Shown: positions 1 through 7,024, numbered from the stretch's first letter. The stretch: 9,303 nucleotides of DNA from an uncultured Alphaproteobacteria bacterium (GCA_903929895.1 CAIYWM010000748.1:1-9303), one strand, 5' to 3'. Notes: generated from the sequence alone by a model not told the origin. Numbers and translations are program-made.

Positions 1-457
1 ATGCCGTTCTGACGCCGACTGGTCGAGAGATTCGGGTGCGGCGCGTTGTTGATGAGGGGCAAAGACCCATGTCGGTTGCCACCGACATGGGGGTGAGCCT
101 CGGCACGGTGCGCAAGTGGGTGTCTCGCTACCGATCGGAGGGTGTTGCAGGCCTGCACGACCGCTCATCGCGTCCACATCGTCCCGGCGCAAACGCCCGC
201 TGCCATTGCCGAGCAAATAGCGGTTCTGCGGCGCCAGCGCCGGACGGGCGGCGAGATCGCCACCACCATCGGCGTCTCCAAGGCCACGGTGTTCCGCGTC
301 CTGGGCCGTCTTGGCATGAACCGGCTGAAGTCGCTGGAACCGGTTCAACCAGGTCGGCCATCGCATCACCGGCGACCGCACCGGCCAAAGCAAGAGCCGG
401 GGCATCGGCTGGGAGTTCGTCCATGTCTGCATCGACGACGCCTCGCGCATCGCCTTC
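1..457 (+). mobile_element. Decayed IS481-type transposase remnant (5' part only)
   Basis: The three plus-strand frames in turn encode consecutive parts of an IS481-family transposase. Positions 3-183 carry an LTPTGRE start-like segment and a helix-turn-helix (VSLGTVRKWVSRYRSEG) ending in DRSSRPHR. Positions 184-340 continue in another frame with QTPAAIAEQIAVLRRQRRTG and a second helix-turn-helix (GVSKATVFRVLGRLGMNRL) ending in SLEP. Positions 341-457 continue in the third frame with RFNQVGHRITGDRTGQS and the DDE-domain segment FVHVCIDDASRIAF. A frameshift therefore lies near 183. Near 340 the usual segment between SLEP and GRF is missing, which includes the first catalytic Asp (IHID-type motif). 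The distal half with the catalytic Glu is absent. The frame is already open at base 1, so the element starts outside the window. The protein cannot be functional. Family assignment is from remembered conserved motifs. Confidence 0.85.
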
Positions 458-1011
458 ACGTTCGCGACGTCCTCGCGCCACGGCCGGATGTGGGCCACCT
501 GCATCTTGATAGCCTTGAGGCCCTGGGCGGTGAACTCCTTCGCCCGGCTGATCATGCCGTCGCGGCCGAGCCCGCGGAAACAGCCCGATCCGTAGGCCGG
601 GATCTTGGTCCGCGCGGCGCCCCACAGTCGGAACAGCGGCAGGCTGGCGCGCTTGCCCACGATGTCCCACAGCGCCATGTCGACCGCGCTCTGGGCGACC
701 AGGGTGACGCCCATGCGGCCCAGCCAGAAATTGTTCTTGTAGAGGGTCTGCCAGATGCCTTCGATCTCGGTGGCGTCGCGGCCGATCACATAGGGCGCGA
801 CCAGCTCCTTCATGCAGGCGTCCAGCGTGTGCAGCCCGCCATGCAGCGGCATCAGGTAGCTCATGCCGATCAGGCCGCCCTGCGTCTCGATCTCCAGCAC
901 GAAGATCTCGCGCGGCCCCGGCGCCAGAATGCCGGCCGCCGGCGGCGACGACCGCCACGGCACCTGCAGGAGCGTCGTGCGCAGTTCGGTGATGGTGGTT
1001 GCGGTGGTCAT
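439..1011 (-). pseudogene. 3'-truncated enolase-superfamily (mandelate racemase/muconate lactonizing enzyme-like) gene
   Basis: The minus frame starts at ATG 1011-1009 behind a good ribosome binding site (GGGGAAG read on the minus strand, about 7 nt upstream). It encodes about 191 residues typical of a mandelate racemase-like protein. The capping domain spans roughly residues 1-125, with PREIFVLEIETQGGLIGMSY, then NNFWLGRMGVTLVAQSAVDM and ALWDIVGKRASLPLFRLWG. The start of the barrel follows with IPAYGSG and GLKAIKMQ. After VKAMREA (Ala at 439-441) family similarity stops, before the metal-binding Asp/Glu residues. A family member would be about 350-400 residues, so half is lost. The Lys pair normally read KxK at the end of the second barrel strand aligns here as Lys169-Met-Gln171. 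The frame has no stop down to base 1, but residues beyond 191 are antisense to the transposase remnant. The substrate cannot be deduced. Confidence 0.8.
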
Positions 1012-1058
1012 GGCGTTTCTTCCCCTGATCGTTCTCTAAGGATTATGCTCGCCATCGA

Positions 1059-1147
1059 ATGTCCGACGAAGCCGGTGCCCGCGTCTACCTGCTGAAATGC
1101 GCCGACGGCAGTTACTGCGTTGGATCGGCCCGGCTCGGTCTGGACAC
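1059..1147 (+). pseudogene. 5' fragment of a small GIY-YIG nuclease-domain protein
   Basis: ATG 1059 opens a frame whose first 30 residues contain the start of a GIY-YIG domain: VYLLKCADGSYCVGSAR, with VY in place of GIY and YCVG in place of YIG, then LGLD. Small UvrC-like (YhbQ-type) GIY-YIG proteins continue here with an Arg-containing helix and HNAG-type residues, for a total of about 90-100 residues. In this window those are missing. From about 1148 the frame runs into a palindromic repeat and ends at TGA-type noise at 1292, giving only 77 codons with a meaningless C-terminus. The catalytic Arg/Glu part is therefore absent. The ribosome binding site is weak. The gene is divergent from the truncated enolase-family gene, with 47 nt between starts. 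Confidence 0.65.
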
Positions 1148-1148
1148 G

Positions 1149-1254
1149 CCTCACCTTGAGGAGCGGCCGAAGGCCGCGTCTCGAAGGGTGGGGGCACGCA
1201 CCGCGCTTGTAGCCCATCCTTCGAGACGGCGCTGCGCGCCTCCTCAGGATGAGG
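1149..1254. repeat. Inverted pair of REP-like palindromic repeats
   Basis: The left arm (1149-1192) begins CCTCACCTTGAGGAG, contains an internal GCGGCC-gaa-GGCCGC hairpin, and ends TCTCGAAGGGTGGG. The right arm (1213-1254) is its near-perfect reverse complement, reading on the minus strand CCTCATCCTGAGGAG through TCTCGAAGGATGGG with a different internal hairpin. About 20 nt separate the arms. Such paired intergenic palindromes with a CTCATCCTGAGGAG core are abundant in alphaproteobacterial genomes. As RNA the unit could fold into one long stem-loop. It interrupts the GIY-YIG frame and may also stop transcripts entering from the left. Confidence 0.8.
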
Positions 1255-1302
1255 TGGTTTATTGTAGCGACAGGGCAGGCACGAACGGGTAGGAGGCCCA
1301 TA

Positions 1303-1328
1303 AATAGGGATACGCCATCAACCCTATT
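1303..1328. repeat. Short inverted repeat upstream of cimA
   Basis: AATAGGG at 1303-1309 and CCCTATT at 1322-1328 form a perfect 7-bp inverted repeat with a 12-nt spacer. It lies 88 nt before the cimA start. A TTGACC box at 1340-1345 follows, which could be a -35 element, but no good -10 is seen at the right distance. This may be an operator or a chance repeat. The rest of 1255-1415 shows nothing else I can identify. Confidence 0.3.
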
Positions 1329-1415
1329 CAAGGGCGCACTTGACCCGCTCCTGCATAGGTTTATTCCCCCCGGACACTTCGACCCTATGATGTGCGCCTC
1401 AACGAGCAAGCCGAC

Positions 1416-3020
1416 ATGACCGACAACCGAGTCTATCTCTTCGACACCACCCTGCGGGACGGGGCCCAGACGCAGGGCGTCGATTTCACCGTGGCCGACA
1501 AGGCCGCGATCGCACGCGAGCTCGACCGGCTGGGCATCGACTACATTGAAGGCGGTTGGCCGGGCGCCAATCCGACCGACGACCGGTTCTTCGCCGATCC
1601 GCCGGAGTTCCTGAACGCCAAGTTCGTCGCGTTCGGCATGACCCGCCGTGCCGGGCGCAGCGCCGCCAACGATCCAGGCCTCGCCGCGATCCTGCAGACC
1701 AAGGCGCGCAACGTCTGCATGGTCGGCAAGACCTGGGACTTCCATGTTGACGTGGCGCTCGAGGTCGACCGCACCGAATATCTCGAGATGATCTCCGACT
1801 CGCTCGCCTACGCGAAGACGCGCATGGACGAGACGATGTTCGACGCCGAGCATTTCTTCGACGGCTACAAGGCCAATCCCGACTATGCCATGGCCTGCCT
1901 CGCCGCCGCCGAAAAGGCGGGTGCGCGCTGGATGGTGCTCTGCGACACCAACGGCGGAACCCTGCCCCACGAAATCGAGCGCATCGTGGGCGAAGTGGTG
2001 AAGAAGATCCCGGGCGACCGGCTGGGCATCCATACGCACAACGACACCGAGAATGCCGTGGCCAACTCGCTGGCCGCGGTGCGAGCGGGCGTGCGCCAGG
2101 TCCAGGGCACGATCAACGGGCTGGGCGAACGCTGCGGTAATGCCAACATGATCGCGCTGATCCCCAATCTCGTGCTGAAGATGGGCTTCGACACCGGGCT
2201 GAAGGATGGGGCGTTGCAGCGGCTCACGCACCTGTCGCGCCTGCTCGACGACCGGCTGAACATGCCGACCAACCGCAGCGCGGCCTATGTCGGCACGCGC
2301 GCCTTCGCGCACAAGGGCGGGCTGCATGTGTCCGCCGTCGAGAAGGACCCCAGGACCTACGAGCATGTCGACCCGGAAGTCGTCGGCAACCAGCGCATCA
2401 TCGTGGTCAGCGACCAGGCCGGCCGGTCCAACATCATGGCCCGCTTCCGCCAGATCGGCCTCGAAGTCGATCCCAAGCATCCCGGCGTCGCGCGCCTGCT
2501 CGAGATCGTGAAGGACCGCGAGTCCGAGGGCTATGCCTATGACGGCGCGGACGCGAGCTTCGAGCTGCTGGCGCGGCACGAGCTGCAGACCGTGCCCGAC
2601 TACTTCGCCCTGCAGAGCTTCCGCGTGCTGGCGGAGCGGCGGGTCAATGCACGCGGCCAGACCGTGGCGCTGTCGGAAGCAACGGTGAAGCTCGACATCG
2701 CCGGCCGCCGCGCGATGGAGGTGGGCGAGGGCAACGGTCCCGTGAACGCGCTCGATGCTGCGCTGCGAAAGGCGCTCGTGCCGCTCTATCCCGAGTTGGA
2801 GGACATGCGGCTGGTCGACTTCAAGGTCCGCATCCTCGATTCGGCAGGCGGTACGGCGGCGACCACGCGCGTGATGATCGAGAGTGCGGATGCGAAGGGA
2901 CGGCGCTGGAGCACGATCGGCGTGTCGCCCAATATCGTCGACGCCTCCTACAACGCGCTGTACGACGCCATCACCTACAAGCTCTTCCGCGATGGCGCCC
3001 GCCCGGCCCAGCCTGCCTAG
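1416..3020 (+). CDS. cimA: (R)-citramalate synthase
   Basis: This enzyme condenses pyruvate and acetyl-CoA to (R)-citramalate, the first step of the threonine-independent route to isoleucine. The 534-residue length fits the CimA family. The HMGL-like TIM barrel carries DTTLRDG at residues 10-16 (catalytic Arg14, metal Asp10). It also carries the metal-binding HTHND motif (His206, His208) and GLGERCGNA at 235-243 (Asn242). HKGGLHVSAV at 299-308 is the conserved segment after the barrel. Residues from about 405 to 525 form the LeuA dimerisation/regulatory domain, where allosteric inhibition by isoleucine or leucine would act. FTVADKAAIARELDRLG and EGGWPGANPTD point to CimA rather than LeuA or homocitrate synthase. 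ATG 1416 is chosen because homologues start close to it; GTG 1392 would add eight residues and neither has a strong ribosome binding site. The gene appears monocistronic or loosely linked to the exporter pair 82 nt on. Confidence 0.92.
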   Translation: MTDNRVYLFDTTLRDGAQTQGVDFTVADKAAIARELDRLGIDYIEGGWPGANPTDDRFFADPPEFLNAKFVAFGMTRRAGRSAANDPGLAAILQTKARNVCMVGKTWDFHVDVALEVDRTEYLEMISDSLAYAKTRMDETMFDAEHFFDGYKANPDYAMACLAAAEKAGARWMVLCDTNGGTLPHEIERIVGEVVKKIPGDRLGIHTHNDTENAVANSLAAVRAGVRQVQGTINGLGERCGNANMIALIPNLVLKMGFDTGLKDGALQRLTHLSRLLDDRLNMPTNRSAAYVGTRAFAHKGGLHVSAVEKDPRTYEHVDPEVVGNQRIIVVSDQAGRSNIMARFRQIGLEVDPKHPGVARLLEIVKDRESEGYAYDGADASFELLARHELQTVPDYFALQSFRVLAERRVNARGQTVALSEATVKLDIAGRRAMEVGEGNGPVNALDAALRKALVPLYPELEDMRLVDFKVRILDSAGGTAATTRVMIESADAKGRRWSTIGVSPNIVDASYNALYDAITYKLFRDGARPAQPA

Positions 3021-3102
3021 CTGCACCTCCGGCGCAGCCGGCGTAGCTGCCATGTCGCGCCTGCCGGTTGACCTTGGGTAGAGTGGGGCAGACCATACAA
3101 GC

Positions 3103-4248
3103 GTGCGAGACGGAGAGCATCTGGACACCCAGACACCGCCCATCGCGGCGGCTGCCCTGCGCCGTCCGCGATTCGGCGTTCGCATGCTCGCGCGCGCTTT
3201 CATGTGGTCGCTACCGGCAATCGTGCTGGTCGCCACGCTGCTGATCTGGCTGTCCTCGGGTGGCACGGTCACCACCGACAACGCCTATGTGAAGGGCGAC
3301 CGCGCCCAGATCGCGACCCAGCTTTCCGGACTGATCGTCGATGTCCCGGTGCAGGAGAACGAGAGGGTCTCGCGTGGCCAGCTCCTGTTTCGGCTCGACG
3401 ACCAGTCCTACCGTCATGCGCTGACCCGCATCGAAGCCGAGACCGAGACCGTGCGCGCCGAAATCCGGGGCCTGCGCGCCCAGTGGCGGACCAAGCGCGA
3501 GGAGATCAAGGCGGCGCTCAGCCAGCAGACCTTCGCGCAGGCCGAATTCGACCGGCAATCGGACCTCGCGGAGAAGAAGGTCGCCTCGACTGCCAAGCTC
3601 GAGGAGGCCCGCATGGGCCTCGAGGTCGCGCGCCAGCGCATCTCGGCGGCGCAGGAAGATCTGCAGCGCATCGAGGCGGCGCTGGCGGGCGATCCCAAAA
3701 TTCGCGCCGACGACCATCCGCGCGTGCGCCAGATGATGGCGATGCGCGAGGAGGCGCTGCTGCAGCTCCGCCGCACCACGATCGAATCGCCGATCGACGG
3801 CATCGTCAGCAAGCGCCCGGTGCCGGGCAGCTACGCCACCGCCGGCGTGCCGGTGATGGTGGTGGTCGCCGACAGCGATCTGTGGATCGAGGCCAACTTC
3901 AAGGAGACCGAACTCACGCGCGTGCGGGCGGGCCAGAAGGTGCTGATCCATGTCGACACCTATCCGGAGTCCGAATGCTGGGGCACGGTGGCGAGCATCT
4001 CGCAGTCGACCGGCGCGGAGTTCGCCGTGCTGCCACCACAGAACGCCACCGGCAACTGGGTGAAGGTGGTCCAGCGCATTCCGGTCCGTCTCTCGGTCGC
4101 CTGCCGCGAAGGCGATCCGCCGCTCCGGGTCGGCATGAGCACGACCGTCGCGGTCGAGACCGGCCACACGCGTTCGCTCGCCGGCCTGTGGGCGGGATGG
4201 GCCAAGTCGCTCGGCCTGCCGAGCGCCGCGGCGTCACCGAAGCCCTAG
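3103..4248 (+). CDS. emrA: EmrA-like membrane fusion protein (HlyD family)
   Basis: This is the periplasmic adaptor of an EmrAB-type multidrug exporter, linking an inner-membrane MFS pump to an outer-membrane channel. A short cytoplasmic tail is followed by one membrane anchor at about residues 31-52 (MWSLPAIVLVATLLIWL). The signature TDNAYVKGD and QLSGLIVDVPVQENERVSRG form the first half of the lipoyl domain. A long charged coiled coil spans roughly 100-205, and TTIESPIDGIVSKRPV closes the lipoyl domain. A beta-barrel with DLWIEANFKETEL and VRAGQKV follows. The length of 381 residues matches EmrA. The start is uncertain: GTG 3103 is open, but the best Shine-Dalgarno (GGAG at 3112-3115) sits 5 nt before a CTG at 3121, giving LDTQTPP... 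as an alternative N-terminus. A TTGACC at 3068-3073 could be the -35 box of its promoter. The stop lies 3 nt before the emrB start, so the two form an operon. Confidence 0.9.
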   Translation: MRDGEHLDTQTPPIAAAALRRPRFGVRMLARAFMWSLPAIVLVATLLIWLSSGGTVTTDNAYVKGDRAQIATQLSGLIVDVPVQENERVSRGQLLFRLDDQSYRHALTRIEAETETVRAEIRGLRAQWRTKREEIKAALSQQTFAQAEFDRQSDLAEKKVASTAKLEEARMGLEVARQRISAAQEDLQRIEAALAGDPKIRADDHPRVRQMMAMREEALLQLRRTTIESPIDGIVSKRPVPGSYATAGVPVMVVVADSDLWIEANFKETELTRVRAGQKVLIHVDTYPESECWGTVASISQSTGAEFAVLPPQNATGNWVKVVQRIPVRLSVACREGDPPLRVGMSTTVAVETGHTRSLAGLWAGWAKSLGLPSAAASPKP

Positions 4249-4251
4249 CCG

Positions 4252-5760
4252 ATGGCGCCGGCCGTCGACCCGGCGGTCCTGCGCCGCCGACGCCTGATCA
4301 CCTTCACGGTGATGGCCGCCACCATCATGCATGCGCTCGACGGCACCATCGCCAATGTGGCGCTGCCGTCGATCCAGGGCTCTCTCTCCGCGACGCAGGA
4401 GCAGGTCTCCTGGGTCGTCACCTCCTATATCGTGGCCTCCGCCATCCTGACGCCGCTGGCCGGCTTCTGCGCCATGCGCTTCGGACTGCGCCGGACCTTG
4501 GCGACCTGCGTGATCGGCTTCACCATCGTGTCGATGATGTGCGGCGCCGCGCAGACGCTCGACCAGCTCGTCCTGTTCCGCGCCCTGCAGGGCGGGTTCG
4601 GCGCGGCCCTGGTGCCGGTCTCGCAGGCCATCATGATGGACACCTATCCGCGCGAGGAGCAGGGCTAGGCGATGGCGTTGTGGGGGGTCGGCACGATGCT
4701 GGGCCCCATCGCCGGACCGTCGCTGGGCGGCTGGCTGACCGATGAATTCTCGTGGCGCTGGGTGTTTTACGTCAACCTGCCGGTCGGCATCCTGTGCGCG
4801 GTCGGCATCCTCGCCCTCGTGCGCGACAACGTGCACGGCGCGCCGCGGCGCTTCGACCTGCTGGGCTTCACTCTTCTCGCGGTCGCCATCGGCTCGTTCC
4901 AGCTCATGCTCGATCGCGGCCACATGCTCGACTGGTTCGACTCGGTCGAGATCATCGGCGAGACGCTGATAGCTGCCGTGGCCTTCGCCATGTTCGTGAT
5001 CCACATGATGACGGACCGCCAGCCGTTCCTGTCGCGCGAGCTGTTCCGCGATCGCAACCTCACGGTCGGACTGTGCTTCACGGCGCTTGCGGGCCTCGTG
5101 CTGATCGTGACGGCGACCCTGATGCCGCCCTTCCTGCAGCAGCTCATGGGCTATCCCGTGTTCACGACCGGCGTGGTGCTGGCGCCGCGCGGCGCCGGGA
5201 TGATGGTGTCGATGATGATGGTGTCGCGCCTGATCGGCCGCGTCGATGCCCGCCTGCTGATCGGCATCGGCTTCGCGCTGGCGGCGCTCTCGCTCTACGA
5301 CATGACGCTGTTCAATCTCAACGTCAGCGAGTCGCGCATCATCTGGAACGGGATCCTGCTGGGCTTCGGGCTGGGCCTCGTCTTCCCGCCGCTTACCGTA
5401 CTCACCTTTGCCACCCTGCCGCAGCGTCTGCGGACCGAGGGAGCTGCGGTCAACGCGCTGTTGCGCAACCTGGGCGCCAGCATCGGCATCGCTGTGCTGG
5501 TCTCGATGCTGGCCAGCAACACCCAGCAGAACCGCGCCGACATGGTCGAGAAGTTCACGCCCTATCATCCGGGCTGGCCGATGAATCCGGCCGGGGTCAG
5601 TCTCGACCCGACGCAGCTTGCGATCTGGGACGGCGAAATCACCCGCCAGGCCGCGCTGATCGGCTACCTCAACGACTTCCGCATCATGATGATCTGCTCG
5701 CTGGTGCTGATTCCGCTCCTCTTCTTCATGCGTCGCCCGGCCCTTATCGGCGGCCGCTAA
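4252..5760 (+). pseudogene. emrB: EmrB-like MFS drug:H+ antiporter (DHA2, 14 TM) interrupted by an in-frame TAG
   Basis: One frame of 503 codons, close to EmrB's 512 residues, encodes a DHA2-family exporter but carries TAG at 4666-4668 (codon 139). Before the stop are about four membrane segments with LDGTIANVALPSIQ (motif D1) and RALQGGFGAALVPVSQ. After it come ALWGVGTMLGPIAGPSLGGW (antiporter motif C), WRWVFYVNLPVG and about ten more membrane segments, so similarity continues without loss across the break. A CAG-to-TAG change (Gln) within YPREEQG-x-AMALWG is the simplest cause. ATG 4672 lies one codon beyond the stop, with AGGAG (4655-4659) and AGGG (4661-4664) upstream. Reinitiation could therefore yield a 362-residue C-terminal part alongside a 138-residue N-terminal part. 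Either the gene is dead, the protein is made in two pieces, or the base is a sequencing error. It follows emrA by 3 nt. Confidence 0.85.
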
Positions 5761-5777
5761 CCACGTTATACGGCGGC

Positions 5778-6542
5778 ATGGGACGCGCATCTAAGGGTCG
5801 CGACGTCGCCGCCGTCACGCCGGCGGTGATCCTCGTGCGCCCGCAACTCGGCGAGAATATCGGCATGGCCGCGCGCGCCATGCTGAATTGCGGCCTGTCG
5901 ACGCTCAGGCTTGTGGCGCCGCGCGACGGCTGGCCCAACGAGCGGGCGCAGCGCGCTGCCTCGGGCGCCGACATCGTGCTGGAGAAGGCCGAGGTCTTCG
6001 ACAGCGTGGGCGAGGCGGTCGCCGATCTCGAACGGGTGGTCGCCACGACGGCGCGCAATCGTGAACTGGTGCAGCGCATCGTGACGCCGCGCCAGGCCGC
6101 GACCGAGATGCGGGACTGGATCGGGCAGGGGGAACGCGTCGGGATTTTGTTCGGACCCGAGCGGACCGGTCTCGAGAACGACGACATGGTGCATGCCGAC
6201 ACCGCCCTCTCGATCCCGCTCAATCCGCAATTCTCGTCGCTGAACATGGCGCAGGCGGTGCTGCTGGTGGCCTATGAATGGACCACCGCCGGCGACGCGA
6301 CGCCGCCCGTACGCCTGGCCGACCATGCGGCGCGGCCGGCGACCAAGGAGGAGCTGCAGAGCGTGTTTGACCATCTCGAGCGCGCGCTCGACCAGTCGGG
6401 CTTCCTGCGGAACAAGGAGATGCGGCCGTCCATGGTGCTCAATCTCAGGGCGCTGCTGCAGCGCGCGGAGATGACAGAGCAGGAGGCGCGCACCTTCCAC
6501 GGCGTCATCAAGTTCCTGTCCAAGAAACAGCACGAGGAATAG
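5778..6542 (+). CDS. trmJ: TrmJ-like SpoU-family RNA 2'-O-ribose methyltransferase
   Basis: This cytoplasmic SPOUT enzyme uses S-adenosylmethionine to methylate ribose 2'-OH. TrmJ itself acts at tRNA position 32. The three SpoU motifs are present. Motif 1 is VRPQLGENIGMAARAMLNCG (residues 20-39; Asn27 and Arg33). Motif 2 is GILFGPERTGLENDD (122-136; Glu128, Arg129). Motif 3 is LSIPLNPQFSSLNMAQAV (144-161; Ser154, Asn156). The deep-knot SAM site is therefore complete. A charged helical C-terminus (190-254) matches the TrmJ dimer extension, and the length of 254 fits E. coli TrmJ (246). ATG 5778 is preferred although its ribosome binding site is weak; the frame is open far upstream but that part is antisense-like noise inside emrB. 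It starts 17 nt after the emrB stop, and the osmC-family gene follows by 2 nt. The exact target nucleotide is inferred from family only. Confidence 0.9.
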   Translation: MGRASKGRDVAAVTPAVILVRPQLGENIGMAARAMLNCGLSTLRLVAPRDGWPNERAQRAASGADIVLEKAEVFDSVGEAVADLERVVATTARNRELVQRIVTPRQAATEMRDWIGQGERVGILFGPERTGLENDDMVHADTALSIPLNPQFSSLNMAQAVLLVAYEWTTAGDATPPVRLADHAARPATKEELQSVFDHLERALDQSGFLRNKEMRPSMVLNLRALLQRAEMTEQEARTFHGVIKFLSKKQHEE

Positions 6543-6544
6543 CC

Positions 6545-6967
6545 ATGTCCACCACCGCCAAGATCTCCTGGGTCGACGGTGCGCTCCTGGTCGCCGAGGG
6601 CGGCAGCGGCCACACGATCACCATGGACGGCGCCGCCGACATCGGCGGCCGTAATCTAGCCTCCCGGCCGATGGAGGTCCTGCTGATGGGGATGGGCGGC
6701 TGCACCGCCATCGACGTGGTCTCGATGCTGAAGAAGCAGCGCCAGGACATCGAGGGGGTCGAGGTCTCGCTGGTCGCCGAGCGGGCCGAGGACCATCCCA
6801 AGGTCTATACCTCGGTGAAGCTGGTCTACACGGTGCGCGGCCGGAAGCTGAACAAGGCGCTGGTCGAGCGGGCGGTCAGCCTGTCGGACGAAAAGTACTG
6901 TTCGGCCACCGCGATGGTGAAGAAATCTGCCGCCGTGACCCATGAAATCGTGCTGGTGGAGATCTAA
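6545..6967 (+). CDS. OsmC/Ohr-family protein (YhfA-like)
   Basis: This 140-residue protein has the OsmC fold. The central helix contains MGMGGCTAIDVVSMLKKQR with Cys53, and a second conserved cysteine lies at EKYCSATAMV (Cys119). This two-cysteine arrangement is the peroxidatic/resolving pair in OsmC and Ohr, which reduce organic hydroperoxides. The sequence, with ISWVDGALLV at the start and SRPMEVLLMGMGGC, looks closest to the less characterised YhfA subgroup, so a peroxidase role is probable but not assured. No signal peptide is seen, so it should be cytoplasmic. Its Shine-Dalgarno (GAGGAA, 6535-6540) overlaps the trmJ stop and the gap is 2 nt, which suggests translational coupling with trmJ. 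Two short hairpins (6981-6995 and 7000-7019) follow the stop, but neither has a U-tract. Confidence 0.88.
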   Translation: MSTTAKISWVDGALLVAEGGSGHTITMDGAADIGGRNLASRPMEVLLMGMGGCTAIDVVSMLKKQRQDIEGVEVSLVAERAEDHPKVYTSVKLVYTVRGRKLNKALVERAVSLSDEKYCSATAMVKKSAAVTHEIVLVEI

Positions 6968-6980
6968 GTCTATGAAATTT

Positions 6981-6995
6981 CAGGCTTAACGCCTG
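6981..6995 (+). other. Small hairpin after the OsmC-family gene
   Basis: CAGGC (6981-6985) and GCCTG (6991-6995) form a perfect 5-bp stem with a TTAAC loop, 13 nt after the OsmC-family stop. No run of T follows, so termination here would be weak or protein-dependent. It may simply border the rpsD promoter. Confidence 0.3.
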
Positions 6996-6996
6996 C

Positions 6997-7024
6997 TTGA
7001 CTGGCCGGAAACGGCCAGTATGTT
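6997..7024 (+). promoter_or_regulatory. Likely rpsD promoter with palindrome in its spacer
   Basis: TTGACT at 6997-7002 (5 of 6 to the sigma70 -35 consensus) and TATGTT at 7019-7024 (4 of 6 to the -10 consensus) are separated by 16 nt. A perfect 8-bp inverted repeat fills the spacer: ACTGGCCG at 7000-7007 and CGGCCAGT at 7012-7019 around GAAA. It overlaps the end of the -35 box and the first base of the -10 box. Transcription would start near 7031, giving an rpsD leader of about 125 nt. The palindrome could be an operator, or a GNRA-capped hairpin in read-through RNA from trmJ-osmC. Confidence 0.6.

Noticed and set aside
142..1095. A 317-codon plus-strand open frame
   Set aside because: Only its first ~65 codons match IS481 transposase. 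The rest is antisense to the enolase-family fragment and then noise.
3029..3041. CCGGC-GCA-GCCGG hairpin after cimA as a terminator
   Set aside because: The stem is only 5 bp and no T-run follows. It could fold, but intrinsic termination is not supported.
1008..3281. A 757-codon minus-strand open frame over cimA and the start of emrA
   Set aside because: It is antisense to a well-conserved citramalate synthase, its product is rich in His/Arg/Gly/Ala with no recognisable domain, and such frames arise from the codon bias of high-GC genes.
4666..4668. TAG in emrB as a recoded amino acid such as pyrrolysine
   Set aside because: MFS exporters have no such residue, and no pyrrolysine genes or downstream signal are visible. 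Mutation or restart is simpler.
4752..5777. Long upstream extension of the trmJ frame into emrB
   Set aside because: TrmJ homologues begin near ATG 5778. The upstream part is out of frame with emrB and has no SpoU-like or other recognisable sequence.
4234..5790. A 518-codon minus-strand open frame over emrB
   Set aside because: The product is a His/Asp/Gln/Arg-rich low-complexity string with no family features, antisense to conserved transporter codons.
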